NCBI GenBank assembly: GCA_965213735.1
Contig: CBDCAB010000006.1
Span: forward strand, 248,001 to 312,000
Direction: 5' to 3'
From: CALDTK01 sp965213735
Lineage (GTDB): Bacteria > Bacteroidota > Bacteroidia > Chitinophagales > Saprospiraceae
Length of the DNA stretch: 64,000 nucleotides
The notes under the pieces were generated by a model. The model was not told the DNA's origin and searched no databases. It saw only the letters and a program-made list of their open reading frames with translations. The position numbers and the translations under genes are program-made. Below, piece after piece: positions 17,048-26,868 of the stretch (its first letter is position 1; each line of letters starts with the position of its first letter).

Positions 17048-17125
17048 AGAAGAGGCCGCGATGCGGCTATAACCATACGTTCATAGGCGGGCTTGGTAGC
17101 CGCATAGCAGCGTCGTGATATGGTG
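17048..17125 (+). repeat. Diverged copy of the palindromic REP found near 30 kb
   Basis: GCCGCGATGCGGCTA near 17050 and GTAGCCGCATAGCAGCGTC near 17099-17117 form degenerate arms matching the inverted repeat of the 29.9-30.2 kb REP cluster. It appears to be an old, decayed copy. Confidence 0.55.
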
Positions 17126-17173
17126 CCTTAGGATTCTCCGGCCCCATTGAATGAACGCAGAATGGCAGAGGGA

Positions 17174-17818
17174 TTATTCGATTTCCTCCGGCGCTGTCCA
17201 TCCGCGATACAGACCATTTATTGGTAAGGTCACATCAAGGGAAGGCAGATGAACAGCATCTTCTTGGCCAGCTACTACTGTGTAGCTCCAATCGCTACTC
17301 GTATTTGGCCGATGCCGCACTTCAACTCGCTGGCTTTCTTGCTCGATAAGTAGATACTCGCGTAGGCTGGGTAGTAGGCTATAGAAGTTGAATTTGAGGC
17401 TGCGGTCGTATTTCTCACTTGAGGGCGAAATCACTTCCACAACTAGAATAGGATTGACTACAGCGGAGGGAATGACATCATCAAATCTGGGCTTGCCACA
17501 CACCACCACAGCATCGGCGTATAAGTAGCGTTTACCGCCATCGACTGCGATGCGAAGGTCGCTGGTGGTGGCATTGCAGCCAGCTAGATGGTGACTCAAC
17601 ATCTCCTTGCTTATGATGGCAGACCTGACTTCTCCGATGAAGTTCCCTGCAAGCACGGCATGCACAAAGCTACCCCCTGCCATTGATTCAACGCTGAGTA
17701 ACTGACCTTCGTGAAACTCGTAGCGCTTACCCGTACTCTCTTCAATGGCGAGGTACTGTTCAATGGTGTAGCGATCATCTGGTACGAAGAGAGGTAGTTT
17801 TGGCGGAAGCTTGCTCAT
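17174..17818 (-). CDS. Uma2-family (DUF820) PD-(D/E)XK nuclease-like protein
   Basis: A 214-residue cytoplasmic protein of the Uma2 family, a restriction-endonuclease-like fold that is often multi-copy in Cyanobacteria and Bacteroidota and whose role is not established. Diagnostic segments are YTIEQYLAIEESTGKRYEFHEG, DLRIAV, LYADAVVV and NPILVVEVISPSSEKYDR; the D...VEV pair is the probable catalytic core, with the Lys replaced or shifted. The gene stands alone, convergent with the permease gene across array B. Confidence 0.85.
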   Translation of the reverse strand: MSKLPPKLPLFVPDDRYTIEQYLAIEESTGKRYEFHEGQLLSVESMAGGSFVHAVLAGNFIGEVRSAIISKEMLSHHLAGCNATTSDLRIAVDGGKRYLYADAVVVCGKPRFDDVIPSAVVNPILVVEVISPSSEKYDRSLKFNFYSLLPSLREYLLIEQESQRVEVRHRPNTSSDWSYTVVAGQEDAVHLPSLDVTLPINGLYRGWTAPEEIE

Positions 17819-18146
17819 GGCTTGTCAAATATAGAGCCCTCGCCTTCAACGCACTTGGGTCGGGCCGAGGCTATTTCATTGCTCGTGAGTTCAAGTGGTG
17901 AAATATAAGTTGTTAAAGAGGTACTTTCTGTAGAAATGGTCGGTTCTTCCAGCTATCGGCCGTGTGGCTGGTGTAAGCTCCCACAATTTTGACTCCTAGA
18001 AATGCGGTACTTAGTTACAGCAACCAACTTGGGCAGAATGGACGTGACTACAAGTGGTACTGCTCTCGGTATTACTATGCTGACGCTTTGACTTCGAGTT
18101 GCGGGTTGCGCCTCGGTTCCTTTTTCGATGTCATGTACGTCGTTCG
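17819..18146. other. Intergenic region, nothing recognised
   Basis: 328 bp between the divergent Uma2 and T9SS-cargo genes. It should hold both promoters, but no clear TAnnTTTG box, hairpin or small gene was found. Confidence 0.4.
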
Positions 18147-19721
18147 ATGAGAACCATTCATCTCCCATTCGCTGCACTTCTGTACCAGGCTATAGTTGCC
18201 TTGTGCGGAAGTGCAGCATTTTCGCAGGTAGTGCTAATAGACACTATAGTCATAAGTCCATTGGATGCGGACTCAATCGAAATCCACGGACAGGTATCTC
18301 TTGAAAAGTGGAACCCTTCTTCGGGGGCACATGCAGTTATTACTCTGAATTCTTCCTCTCAACTTGCTGTAACATTTCTGAACGATACAACCCACCTTTC
18401 TTCTCTGAAAATTGTTGGAGACAGTGAAAATACGGCTAGTACTCTCTCATTTACATCCAGCGACTCGCAAAGTTTATTGATTGATCGGTTTGAGCTTTCA
18501 GAATTCAGGTTTATTGACTCCACAGTCACGGAGCCTGATGGCTTAGCCTTAGTCAATTTCCTCTATTTCAGAAGAGTGGAGTTGCGCTCTGGATACATTA
18601 GTAACAACATTAATAGATTACCTAATTTGGACAATAGGTCGTTTGGCCTTTTAAAATTTGACACCGTGCAAGTTATTACCATTGATTCCATGGTAGTGGA
18701 CTCGATCATCACCAATGGGAAAGGGGGTTTTGCAACATTATATGGCTGTGATAGTTTCAGGCTAGCTGACTCGCGCTTTAATTCCATTGTTGCAGTGGAC
18801 ACTACAATCTTCTCAGGTGGTGCAGGTAGAGGAGGAAACGGAAGTGTCTTGTACACGCAGAATTTACTTGATCTAATAATTAATCGCTGCGTTTTCACTC
18901 GCAATGTCGGAACTACTGGCGTTATCTATGCTAAGAGTGCAGACACCTTTATCAGTAATTCATTATTTATTGGCAACAGCGATATCGGTGTAGTCACCAT
19001 TCGTCATGATTCTATACCTGGCCTCAAGCTCATAAGTCACTGTAGCTTTTTTAATGGCTCAAAGGATCCTGTTCTTGTTGTTATCCCAACATCAATAGAA
19101 AATTGTGTGATGATGAATAATAGACGACCTACATTTTCACAACAGGGTCCAGATTTAGGTGTTGATGGCGTTGGACCAGGTGGAATATTTAACTTAACAG
19201 CTACAATTGTCGCTGGTGATTGTTTCAATTGTACGTCCGTTTCCACAGTTCCGTATCATGGACTTGTTGCGGACAGTTTAAATAGAACCGGCCAGTTAGC
19301 CAGTATCGAAGTCACAGATTACATACCGCTAAAAGATTCTCCCTTAGTCGACCTTTGCGCGCCTACCAATTTAGATACTGATTTGCTTGGTATGCCTAGA
19401 ACCTCCGGCGCATTTCCTGATATAGGTGCACTGGAATACCAGCAAACAGTGAAGGTGGTAGAAGCTGATGAACCAAGTGCGCTCAAGGTGTACCCTAATC
19501 CAAGCTCAACTCATCTTTTCATTGAACATCCAGCGGGAGCAGTGCTCACAGACGTTAGGCTGGTTTCTACGGGAGGTCAATCACACCCACTCCATAGTCT
19601 TGATGTGTCTTCAAGTAAGGCGTTGATACAGTTTCCACACCTTGTGCCTGGTCATTATATTCTGCAAGTGTTTCTTGATGGTCAAGCACCTATCTCACAA
19701 CAGGTTGTAATTATGCACTAA
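18147..19721 (+). CDS. Secreted T9SS-sorted beta-helix-like protein
   Basis: From ATG 18147 the protein has 524 residues with an N-terminal signal peptide (MRTIHLPFAALLYQAIVALC...AFSQ). The middle is a Ser/Thr/Asn-rich beta-strand repeat typical of right-handed parallel beta-helix surface proteins (RSGYISNN, NRCVFTRNVGTTGVIYAKS, ENCVMMNNR). The line MPRTSGAFPDIGALEYQ is the usual end of such choice-of-anchor regions. The last about 80 residues (LKVYPNPSSTHLFIEH ... GHYILQVFLDG) are a type IX secretion sorting domain, so the protein is secreted or displayed at the cell surface. The gene is more AT-rich than its neighbours, which suggests transfer or relaxed selection. Its stop overlaps the stop of the convergent gene. 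Confidence 0.85.
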   Translation: MRTIHLPFAALLYQAIVALCGSAAFSQVVLIDTIVISPLDADSIEIHGQVSLEKWNPSSGAHAVITLNSSSQLAVTFLNDTTHLSSLKIVGDSENTASTLSFTSSDSQSLLIDRFELSEFRFIDSTVTEPDGLALVNFLYFRRVELRSGYISNNINRLPNLDNRSFGLLKFDTVQVITIDSMVVDSIITNGKGGFATLYGCDSFRLADSRFNSIVAVDTTIFSGGAGRGGNGSVLYTQNLLDLIINRCVFTRNVGTTGVIYAKSADTFISNSLFIGNSDIGVVTIRHDSIPGLKLISHCSFFNGSKDPVLVVIPTSIENCVMMNNRRPTFSQQGPDLGVDGVGPGGIFNLTATIVAGDCFNCTSVSTVPYHGLVADSLNRTGQLASIEVTDYIPLKDSPLVDLCAPTNLDTDLLGMPRTSGAFPDIGALEYQQTVKVVEADEPSALKVYPNPSSTHLFIEHPAGAVLTDVRLVSTGGQSHPLHSLDVSSSKALIQFPHLVPGHYILQVFLDGQAPISQQVVIMH

Positions 19722-20227
19722 AGCTTCTTCCTCCTAAAACTCCACGTCACCCAAAATTCGCTGGCCAACACTCCATCAGGTAAATACGCCGCACTTTTCG
19801 CTACTACCGTACGACCTTCAGCATCTGCCATTGTTGCAGCAACAGCAGCGGCAATAGCTTGTCCATCTTCGCAGACGAAGCGTAGTTGGGCAGCGGCTTT
19901 TTTGTAGTACTTGCTGTCAAACTGCGTCACCAACATACTCGCTCGTGGCTTGCCCTCCAGATGCAGCAGCGCCAGAGCACCAGTCGATAACTCAGCCGCA
20001 CCACACTGCGCAGCAAAATAGATGCTGCGAAAGGGATTCTGCGTCCGCCACCCATAGGGAAGAGTTACTACACAGCGCTCAGCTGTGAGTTGCGGGACCT
20101 TCACACCCCACCATGCTGTACTTGGTAGCTTGCGCCAGGCAAAGAGCCGGTACAGCCAAGGCCGCATCATGCGCGAGGCGAGCCGCCTTTGGGCGGCGTT
20201 TAAATGTAAAGGTGAGTCAGCTAGCAT
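19718..20227 (-). CDS. DUF4442 hotdog-fold protein
   Basis: A 169-residue protein resembling the DUF4442/YiiD thioesterase-like group: RCVVTLPYGWRTQNPFRSIYFAAQCGAAELSTGALAL corresponds to the hotdog helix and active-site region, followed by a beta-rich half (ASMLVTQFDSKYYKKAAAQLRFVCEDG). It probably acts on acyl-CoA or acyl-ACP thioesters, but the substrate is unknown. It is convergent with the T9SS gene (overlapping stops) and has 401 bp of gene-free DNA upstream. Confidence 0.75.
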   Translation of the reverse strand: MLADSPLHLNAAQRRLASRMMRPWLYRLFAWRKLPSTAWWGVKVPQLTAERCVVTLPYGWRTQNPFRSIYFAAQCGAAELSTGALALLHLEGKPRASMLVTQFDSKYYKKAAAQLRFVCEDGQAIAAAVAATMADAEGRTVVAKSAAYLPDGVLASEFWVTWSFRRKKL

Positions 20228-20628
20228 GGCTTCAAGGTAGCAGCCTACGCAAACCTATTGACGGTAAACTCCCTCAGCGCAGGTTGTCCACGAGAGGCCA
20301 GCTTTCCCCAGGTCGACTCAATGGTACTATAATATAGACATTTAGCTCTATCGGTGAAGGGGTCTCAACAGTAACTGTACTGATAGCCATAGTTACCATA
20401 TATTGGTGCTCCTGGATGATACTTCTAGGATTGGAGGCAGTAGCATGATATCAACCTAGATAAGAGCTCCACGAGTCAACAACAGTATCATACCTTTAGC
20501 AACTGCGTGAGATGTACTTGAAGTTCGGCATAAATCTGCAACGAGAGCTTCCGTGGAGCAAGTTGAAATAAACGGCAGGTATAAGTAGATACTCTGATAC
20601 AATTGTGTCTGAGGCAAAACAATAGCTT
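20228..20628. other. Intergenic region, nothing recognised
   Basis: 401 bp. The half nearest the membrane-protein gene is AT-rich. No reading frame, hairpin or repeat family seen elsewhere in the window was found. Confidence 0.4.
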
Positions 20629-22236
20629 CTACTCAAGCAATACAGTGTTCATTGAATCAGGTGTTTGGAACTCAATAATTGCAATTTTATCTTGCCTGCC
20701 AACAACAATTGGAGTAACGAAAGTCCTATTGTTTAGGAAGATGCTATGAGCGACCAAATCTGCAGCCTTAGGGTAACGTTCGGTATTGACAACAAAACCA
20801 TAGTTATTGATAAAATGCGAAAATGTATCAAACTTGTCTTTATTTAGAGGACTATGGGTAAGCCACCCGCCTATATAGTTTTGCTGAGCCAAGAAATTAT
20901 CTGATATTTGGAAGGGATTGCCATACTCGAGGCGGTAGGATATGCCATAAGGCACTAAGGTATTACCCGTTTGAAGGTAATCGTTGATTAGCTCCATTCG
21001 CTGTGTATAACGAACAGTGTGTCTTGCGCTTCGACTTTGAGTTCTGTAAGTGATGTACAGGATAGGAACAGCCAAAGTAGCTAAACACAGCATTAGACTG
21101 TAACCAGCAGTGCGTCGCCAGTTAACAACAAGATAGGCTATGGAAATTACGGCTGCAAAAAGTCCTGAGAAAAATACTCTGTCTTTTGGAGTAGAGTCGA
21201 GAGAAATATAAATCATGAGCAGTAAAAATATCCCGGCCACAGCCAAAATTCGATATCGGTTTGCTTTGCTAAGCAACATCGCGATACCAGTCAAAAGGAG
21301 AAGCAATGCTAAGTACCCGCCAAAAGTAGAGAGATTTTGAACGTTCTGGAGCTTAGTCGTATACGAGATATCGGCTAATAACTGTTGGAGGATTTGGAGA
21401 TCTTTAATGTCCACTGCTTCTGGATTAGCTAATCCGTATAGCAACAGCTCATAATCTGTCGGAGTGATGTCGGAAGGTAGAGTTGAAAGAATCCGTGAGG
21501 AATTCGGGTTGTCATTGATTTGCCCTCTGATCTGGTTAAAGCTATGAAAGTAATGCCATTCAGAATCGAAATGGTAGTAGCTCCAATCTGCTACTTTGCA
21601 CACACCCGCAATTAAAAAAGCAACAGAAAGCGCAACTACTCGCTTATCTCGATGATAGGCAAACACACTCCAAGAGTTGCGAATAAAGAGCGGCAAGGAT
21701 ATTATCAGAATTAAAATAATCGCATCAAATCTCACAAGTGATCCTACAACAAAGGCTGCCATACCAAGAGCTTTTCGCTCTGACGCATAGATTTGGCTGA
21801 GCCCCGCAATAGCCAGCACAGCAGCAGTATAGGTAAATTGTAAGCTGACTGAGATGTAAATAAACATCGTTGCTATAAATGCAATTAGTGTTACCTTTGC
21901 ACGTTTACTCTTGGCTACTTTTAAGGAAGAATCAATAAGTAGCGATGTTGCTGCTATATTTAACATTACGAAGATCACCGTATACCACTCAACCTGTGGT
22001 GCCAATCGATACAGCCAATTCAAGACTGATCCATACAAGAAGTTAATAAATATGAGATGGTTGTCTGGTGACCCCGAATATTCCCCAGATGCAATCAGCA
22101 ACATTAATACATCATCATTTTCTTCATAGCGCACCGTAAACAGATAATTAATCAGCAAGAAGGCACAGCCTAGCAGGAGTGGGCTTGCAGTCCTGAGCCA
22201 AGAAAAAGAGCTAGATGTCCAGCTGAAGTTGCGCAT
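20629..22236 (-). CDS. Polytopic membrane protein, GT-C glycosyltransferase-like
   Basis: A 535-residue protein with about ten to twelve hydrophobic helices in the first 420 residues and a soluble C-terminal part. After the first helix comes RYEENDDVLMLLIASGEYSG, an acidic pair in the first extracytoplasmic loop such as GT-C transferases use for catalysis; PDNHLIFINFLYG follows. The layout (first-loop acidic motif, many helices, C-terminal globular part) fits a GT-C-type enzyme using polyprenyl-linked sugars, but no specific family was recognised. The gene is AT-richer than the window average and flanked by about 400 bp of empty sequence on each side, suggesting a lone acquired gene. Confidence 0.6.
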   Translation of the reverse strand: MRNFSWTSSSFSWLRTASPLLLGCAFLLINYLFTVRYEENDDVLMLLIASGEYSGSPDNHLIFINFLYGSVLNWLYRLAPQVEWYTVIFVMLNIAATSLLIDSSLKVAKSKRAKVTLIAFIATMFIYISVSLQFTYTAAVLAIAGLSQIYASERKALGMAAFVVGSLVRFDAIILILIISLPLFIRNSWSVFAYHRDKRVVALSVAFLIAGVCKVADWSYYHFDSEWHYFHSFNQIRGQINDNPNSSRILSTLPSDITPTDYELLLYGLANPEAVDIKDLQILQQLLADISYTTKLQNVQNLSTFGGYLALLLLLTGIAMLLSKANRYRILAVAGIFLLLMIYISLDSTPKDRVFFSGLFAAVISIAYLVVNWRRTAGYSLMLCLATLAVPILYITYRTQSRSARHTVRYTQRMELINDYLQTGNTLVPYGISYRLEYGNPFQISDNFLAQQNYIGGWLTHSPLNKDKFDTFSHFINNYGFVVNTERYPKAADLVAHSIFLNNRTFVTPIVVGRQDKIAIIEFQTPDSMNTVLLE

Positions 22237-22647
22237 GGTGTCTGTCTGATTTCTTCAATAAATGAGTTTCTTGAGGCTCAGTTGGCTACAGGGCAACATA
22301 ATCAAACTTGTTGTAGTAAATCGAATTGCTGAATCTTGGCACTCACCTTCTTGCATCCACACGTTTACAAATTCATGTTTGAGGACGCAGCGTGTGCATC
22401 ACACGGTGAAAGTAAGGTAGGTTCAATGCCCTCTTGCTCAACTTTAACCACAAACCAGTACAATATTTCTATGATGCTACCATTGAAGAGCATATTCAAC
22501 GTTAGTGGCTGTCATGAGTCAATCGCCCCCACAGTTTCTGCAAGCAAGCTCGTACAGTAGAGCAAACCGACCGCTTTCGTGTTTCAGGATGAGCAATACG
22601 ATCAACATGCAACTAGCCCATGATATTCGCGTGTACATCAACTTAGC
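22237..22647. other. Intergenic region, nothing recognised
   Basis: 411 bp between two minus-strand genes. A 74-codon plus-strand frame (22336-22560) has no recognisable start context or protein-like composition and is not called. Confidence 0.4.
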
Positions 22648-23748
22648 TCATCTTCGTGAGCGTCCTTTATTCTTCCGATAATCCATAAACAAATTGGCTC
22701 CTAAGCCATCCAAGCTCGAGTAAAATGCCTTACCATTATTAGCTTCCGTAAAACTTTCTACGAACTGCATCAGGTACGGATCGCGCGCAATCATAAATGT
22801 GGTAATAGGTATCCCTAACTTGCGGCACTTCACAGCTAAGGCAAGCGTGCGATTGACAACCATTCTATCGAGCCCGAAAGAATTCTTGTAATAGCTTTTG
22901 CCTCGCTTGATACACGTCGGCTTGCCATCAGTGATCATAAAGATCTGCTTGTTGGGGTTGCGTCGCCGCTTCAGTAAATCCATCGACAACTCCAAGCCGG
23001 CCACTGTATTGGTGTGAAACGGACCAACCTTGAGGTAAGGCAGGTCCTTAATTTCCACTTGCCAAGCGTCATTGCCGAACACCACAATATCCAGGGTATC
23101 CTTTGGATAGCGGGTGGTGATAAGCTCGCTCAAGGCCAAGGCCACACGCTTGGCGGGTGTAATGCGATCTTCCCCGTACAAGATCATCGAGTGGGAGATA
23201 TCGATCATGAGCACCGTCGACGTTTGCGCCTGATAAAATGTCTCGCGTACTTCTAGATCATCGTGCGTGAGCTGGAAGTTGTCGATGCCATGATTGATAT
23301 AAGAATTCTTCAGCGTATCAGTCATTGACAACTGATCTAGCGGATCGCCAAACTCATATTTTCTCGTCTCACTGGTGAATTCGTCACCCTGTCCGGTGCC
23401 GCGGGTTGAGTGATTGCCACGCTTGGACTTCTTAATCTGCCCAAAAACATCATCGAGGGCTTTGCGACGAAGCTGTAGCTCGAGTTTGCTGGCTGGAGAA
23501 AATCCAGGAGTATTTGGATCTTTTTGGTTGATGAATCCCTTGTCGATGAGGTCTTGGATGAAGTCACTCATCCCGTACTCATCATCTGTCAGTCCGTACT
23601 TCTGATCCAGCTGAGTGAGCCAACTGAGCGCCTCGCTCACATCGCCACTGGTGTGCATGAGCAGCTCCTTGAGAATTTCGAGCAGTCGCTCAAATGGAGG
23701 CTGTTCATTTTTGCGCGCTACGTAGTCGCTAAATTGGTACCCAATCAT
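22648..23748 (-). CDS. VWA-domain protein
   Basis: A 366-residue cytoplasmic protein. Residues about 1-150 are helical and charged, with no known domain. Residues about 175-355 are a von Willebrand A fold with the metal-ion site DISHSM (DxSxS), a later FHTNTVAGLELS segment that may supply the Thr, and IFMITDGKPTC at the third site. VWA proteins of this type usually work with a MoxR-like AAA+ ATPase in metal insertion or complex assembly. No such ATPase is adjacent here, so a partner must lie elsewhere. It lies 54 bp downstream of the haloperoxidase-like gene on the same strand, with a 14-mer repeat between them. Confidence 0.82.
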   Translation of the reverse strand: MIGYQFSDYVARKNEQPPFERLLEILKELLMHTSGDVSEALSWLTQLDQKYGLTDDEYGMSDFIQDLIDKGFINQKDPNTPGFSPASKLELQLRRKALDDVFGQIKKSKRGNHSTRGTGQGDEFTSETRKYEFGDPLDQLSMTDTLKNSYINHGIDNFQLTHDDLEVRETFYQAQTSTVLMIDISHSMILYGEDRITPAKRVALALSELITTRYPKDTLDIVVFGNDAWQVEIKDLPYLKVGPFHTNTVAGLELSMDLLKRRRNPNKQIFMITDGKPTCIKRGKSYYKNSFGLDRMVVNRTLALAVKCRKLGIPITTFMIARDPYLMQFVESFTEANNGKAFYSSLDGLGANLFMDYRKNKGRSRR

Positions 23749-23788
23749 GTCTGCTAAACGCTGAGGCTAGGGGAGGGGTTGTTGCAGG

Positions 23789-23802
23789 GTTTTGGCGAAA
23801 GC
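23789..23802 (+). repeat. 14-mer GTTTTGGCGAAAGC, exact copy 4
   Basis: The only clearly intergenic exact copy. It abuts the stop codon of the 23803-26616 gene. With the next C it extends the mini-hairpin to GGC-GAAA-GCC. Confidence 0.9.
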
Positions 23803-26616
23803 CTACTCAACAACAAGCTGCCAACTAGCCATTTCCCCACCTTGAGTACGGAGGGTAAGCGTATAGTTTCCGCCTGGAAGTGTTGAGACATCAAAGCTGC
23901 CCGAAGTCATCAGCACATCGCGCATAAGCTCCCTACCTGCTGCATCGCGCAGAACAACATCTACCTCCCGCGGCTGCGTCATAGTAACAAACAGCTGATC
24001 GGAGACGGGATTTGGATATACATCAACAACAGCTCCTTGAAGTTGGCGCACACTAGAATTGTTGAGGTCGAGACTAAATACCGCATTGCTACGGAAAGAA
24101 CTTAGCGAGTTACCAATGCTATCCTTGGCCAACAATCCAAATTGTACATCCTGGTAATTGACTGCTCGATAGGCCACATCAAAGGTGACTTCGTAGCTCA
24201 TAGTCGAGGTCCAACCTTGTTGCGCAACGCTAAGTACATTGGCCGGAAAGTCTGTCGGTAAAGTCCACACAAACGCAGCAGCGGTATCCATCCGCTCATC
24301 AAAATCGAATGTCACCACCAGTGCAGCCGCTCCTGTATCAGCTGGGGTTAGCACGAGGTCGTTACCGCTTACGAGTGCAGTCGGACGCTTGGTATCACCG
24401 CTTATCGTCCACGCCGGATCAGCGGTAAAGGTGTTGCCATACAGGTCGACCAATTGAAAAGCGGCAGCTTCAAATGAGGCTTGATTAATTTCCTCGTCGC
24501 CAAGCTGAATCACCACATCTACTTCTGTATTGCTGACCCATTCAAAGCGTAACACTGAGGCCGACAGGGTGCCACCGATGATACTTGCTTGATAAACGGC
24601 AGTGGTATCTAAAGCCTCTGAAAAGCGTAGCCGCGTCGTGATCTGCTCGCCAAGATTGTCGTAGAGAATAGGCGATGCACTTGTGGTGGCAGCAAGTAGA
24701 ACAGGAGCTACAGTGTCGAAGCGTTGATTGGCCAACCTGAATGCATCTTCGGCAACGACAATACCAATGCGGCGACCAGGAATATCATCGGTGGGCGGGT
24801 GAATGCCACCAAAGATGCGCGAGAGACTCACCTCATCACTAGCATCGCGGTAAGTCCCCCATTGAAGTTCAATTGTCTCACTCGGTCCTTCTTCAAAGAC
24901 GAGAAATTCGTTTTTTGGAGCAGTGAAAGTGCCGATGCCTCCGGGAAAGTAAGCCGAACCCGTCATGGCAGTAAGCAGCTCTGCAGCCGCGCGACTGTAG
25001 GTGGAGTGGCCGCTGACGTAGCCCGCGAATGGCGGACTCACGAAGGTGGGCCGTTGGTAAGGCCACCACTCTTTAGCCAAGATCCAGCCAACGCCAGCCA
25101 CATCCGTGTCGGGATCGGCAATGGCCTCTGGTCCGAGCCATGCCCAGAGCTTTATTTCTCCAACATTTTCACCCGTTGGACCTGCAAGCGGGTCGGATAT
25201 GTTGTCGATTTGCTCGATAAAACCTGGCTCTAGCCGCAGTCCATGCTCGTGGTAGCGCGGCAGGTTGGGGTCGCTCCGCTGACCTTTCTCCGCCATGTAG
25301 CGAATCGCACTCACTGGCCGCAAATAGTCGTACCAGCCTTTAATGCCCCAGGTAGCTATAGCAGCATCGTGCATCGCACCACCAAGGGTGAGGTAAGCTT
25401 TGACTTGATACTCGAGCGTATCGAGCAGCGGACCTTGCCCTCGCCACTGGCGCGTGAACTGCGGCTGGTCCATGACGTAATTGAGTAACGCAAACCAGTG
25501 GCCTGGCGGGGTTTCTGAATCAGGACCGTCGGCCCAAAACTCAGCTAGTACACGCGCATAATCACCGCGTTTCACCACGTTAGGTGCGTAAGGCTCGCCA
25601 GTTATTGGGTTTTGGCGCAAGCCGCCAGTAGAATCACCACCGCCATATTCGTTATAATAATCGAAGTAGCCATCTGGCATTGGTAGTGGATCGGCATGTC
25701 GCCCTATTGCCCCAGGACTAATGTCGATGAATTGGTTGTCTGCAGGATCGAGCAAGCCGCTCCAGATGGCGACCATTTCGAAGTTGCGCTGATAATCCTC
25801 ACGTGTAGCAGGATCGGTTATATAGAACGGCGGACCTGGATCATGATAAACGATATAATTTGAGGTGTCGCGCGTATAAACTGTTGCGTCGTCGGAGCTA
25901 AGTGCAAACGGAACAACATTTCCCCATTCAGGTCCGAGAAAATCCTGCATGCCTCCTGGAATAGGATTGCCGCTCTGGTCGATAAAGTTGGACAGACTCA
26001 GTGGCTGCCAGCGATTGGGGTCGATGATATTAGGGTTGCCCGACTCATCAATAATGAGGGGCGGATTGAATGGCTGATAATATTGATTAGCATAATCGGC
26101 AGCATCATTAGCATTATCGGTGTTGCCGTAAATGATGAGTTGCGAGCCAAGGTAATTGCCAAGATCGGCAGGTTGGCCTGACTGGTAATTGCTGCCTGTA
26201 TAGCGGGAATTGTAGCCTAATTCGTTCATTATACTGTCGAGTCTAAACCACGTAATGGCGCGACTCGGGGACTGCCGAAAGCGGTAACGCAGCACCCGAT
26301 AGGCAGCATAACTCATGACTTCTTTACGCGCTTCTTCGATGTTGCTGGGCATCGGAAAAGGCTCGAGCGGGCAGGTAAAGCCGCCGAGGGTTTTGCCGAG
26401 AAAGTGGGTGTCGGCCTCATCATCATAAACAGCCCATCCGTCATAGAGCGCGATGCTCGTGTGGTACAGGTTGCGTGCATGAACCGTGGGCCGGGCAAAA
26501 TCGCCGCGTATAGCTTCGAGCAGCTCTTCATTCCAGGTACGCGCGACAGACTGCGCAGAACTGGTTTTGGCGAAAGCAAAAAGAAGAACCGTGCTAAAAA
26601 GTAGGAGTCGTAGCAT
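23803..26616 (-). CDS. Secreted vanadium haloperoxidase / PAP2-like protein with T9SS sorting domain
   Basis: A 937-residue secreted protein: signal peptide (LLLFSTVLLFAFAKTSSAQ), an alpha-helical domain of the vanadium-dependent haloperoxidase / acid phosphatase superfamily, a beta-sandwich middle part, and a C-terminal type IX sorting domain (VDVYPNPVSDQLFV to VVE). The superfamily signature is visible as KEWWPYQRPTF, GYVSGHSTYSRAAAE (about residue 533) and SLSRIFGGIHPP (His near residue 605), which together hold vanadate or phosphate. It could be a halogenating peroxidase or a surface phosphatase; the sequence does not decide. Exact 14-mer repeats lie at both ends: in the signal-peptide codons (26564-26577) and touching the stop codon (23789-23802). 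Confidence 0.85.
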   Translation of the reverse strand: MLRLLLFSTVLLFAFAKTSSAQSVARTWNEELLEAIRGDFARPTVHARNLYHTSIALYDGWAVYDDEADTHFLGKTLGGFTCPLEPFPMPSNIEEARKEVMSYAAYRVLRYRFRQSPSRAITWFRLDSIMNELGYNSRYTGSNYQSGQPADLGNYLGSQLIIYGNTDNANDAADYANQYYQPFNPPLIIDESGNPNIIDPNRWQPLSLSNFIDQSGNPIPGGMQDFLGPEWGNVVPFALSSDDATVYTRDTSNYIVYHDPGPPFYITDPATREDYQRNFEMVAIWSGLLDPADNQFIDISPGAIGRHADPLPMPDGYFDYYNEYGGGDSTGGLRQNPITGEPYAPNVVKRGDYARVLAEFWADGPDSETPPGHWFALLNYVMDQPQFTRQWRGQGPLLDTLEYQVKAYLTLGGAMHDAAIATWGIKGWYDYLRPVSAIRYMAEKGQRSDPNLPRYHEHGLRLEPGFIEQIDNISDPLAGPTGENVGEIKLWAWLGPEAIADPDTDVAGVGWILAKEWWPYQRPTFVSPPFAGYVSGHSTYSRAAAELLTAMTGSAYFPGGIGTFTAPKNEFLVFEEGPSETIELQWGTYRDASDEVSLSRIFGGIHPPTDDIPGRRIGIVVAEDAFRLANQRFDTVAPVLLAATTSASPILYDNLGEQITTRLRFSEALDTTAVYQASIIGGTLSASVLRFEWVSNTEVDVVIQLGDEEINQASFEAAAFQLVDLYGNTFTADPAWTISGDTKRPTALVSGNDLVLTPADTGAAALVVTFDFDERMDTAAAFVWTLPTDFPANVLSVAQQGWTSTMSYEVTFDVAYRAVNYQDVQFGLLAKDSIGNSLSSFRSNAVFSLDLNNSSVRQLQGAVVDVYPNPVSDQLFVTMTQPREVDVVLRDAAGRELMRDVLMTSGSFDVSTLPGGNYTLTLRTQGGEMASWQLVVE
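26564..26577 (+). repeat. 14-mer GTTTTGGCGAAAGC, exact copy 5
   Basis: Exact copy in the signal-peptide codons of the haloperoxidase-like gene, read there as A-F-A-K-T. A one-mismatch copy (GTTTTGGCGCAAGC) lies in the same gene at 25609-25622. Confidence 0.9.
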
Positions 26617-26770
26617 GGGTGCAGTGTTCGGTGGGATATACGCGAATTTAGGCCGCGGGATGCATCCAGTCCGTCTGCTGTAAGCTATGTGATGTCAATA
26701 AGACGTTTACAACGCATGTTGCGAGTGCACTGAATTGGCGTAACTTATGCCGGCAAAAGTGATTTGCCTC

Positions 26771-26845
26771 ATGAGTAAATTTTGGAAAATCGTCCTTTTA
26801 CTAGGTGGCTTCGACATTCTACTGTTCATCCTGGTGTCGCTCTAG
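26771..26845 (+). CDS. Possible 24-residue single-helix membrane peptide
   Basis: ATG 26771 to TAG 26845 encodes MSKFWKIVLLLGGFDILLF and five more residues: a short basic N-terminus followed by one uninterrupted hydrophobic helix. The composition is exactly that of a membrane micropeptide, and the frame sits in an otherwise empty 252-bp gap between two divergently placed secreted-protein genes. No ribosome-binding site or clear promoter was seen, which is usual for this phylum. It could be a chance frame. Confidence 0.4.
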   Translation: MSKFWKIVLLLGGFDILLFILVSL

Positions 26846-26868
26846 GTCAGCTGTCCAGGCTCGCTTTG

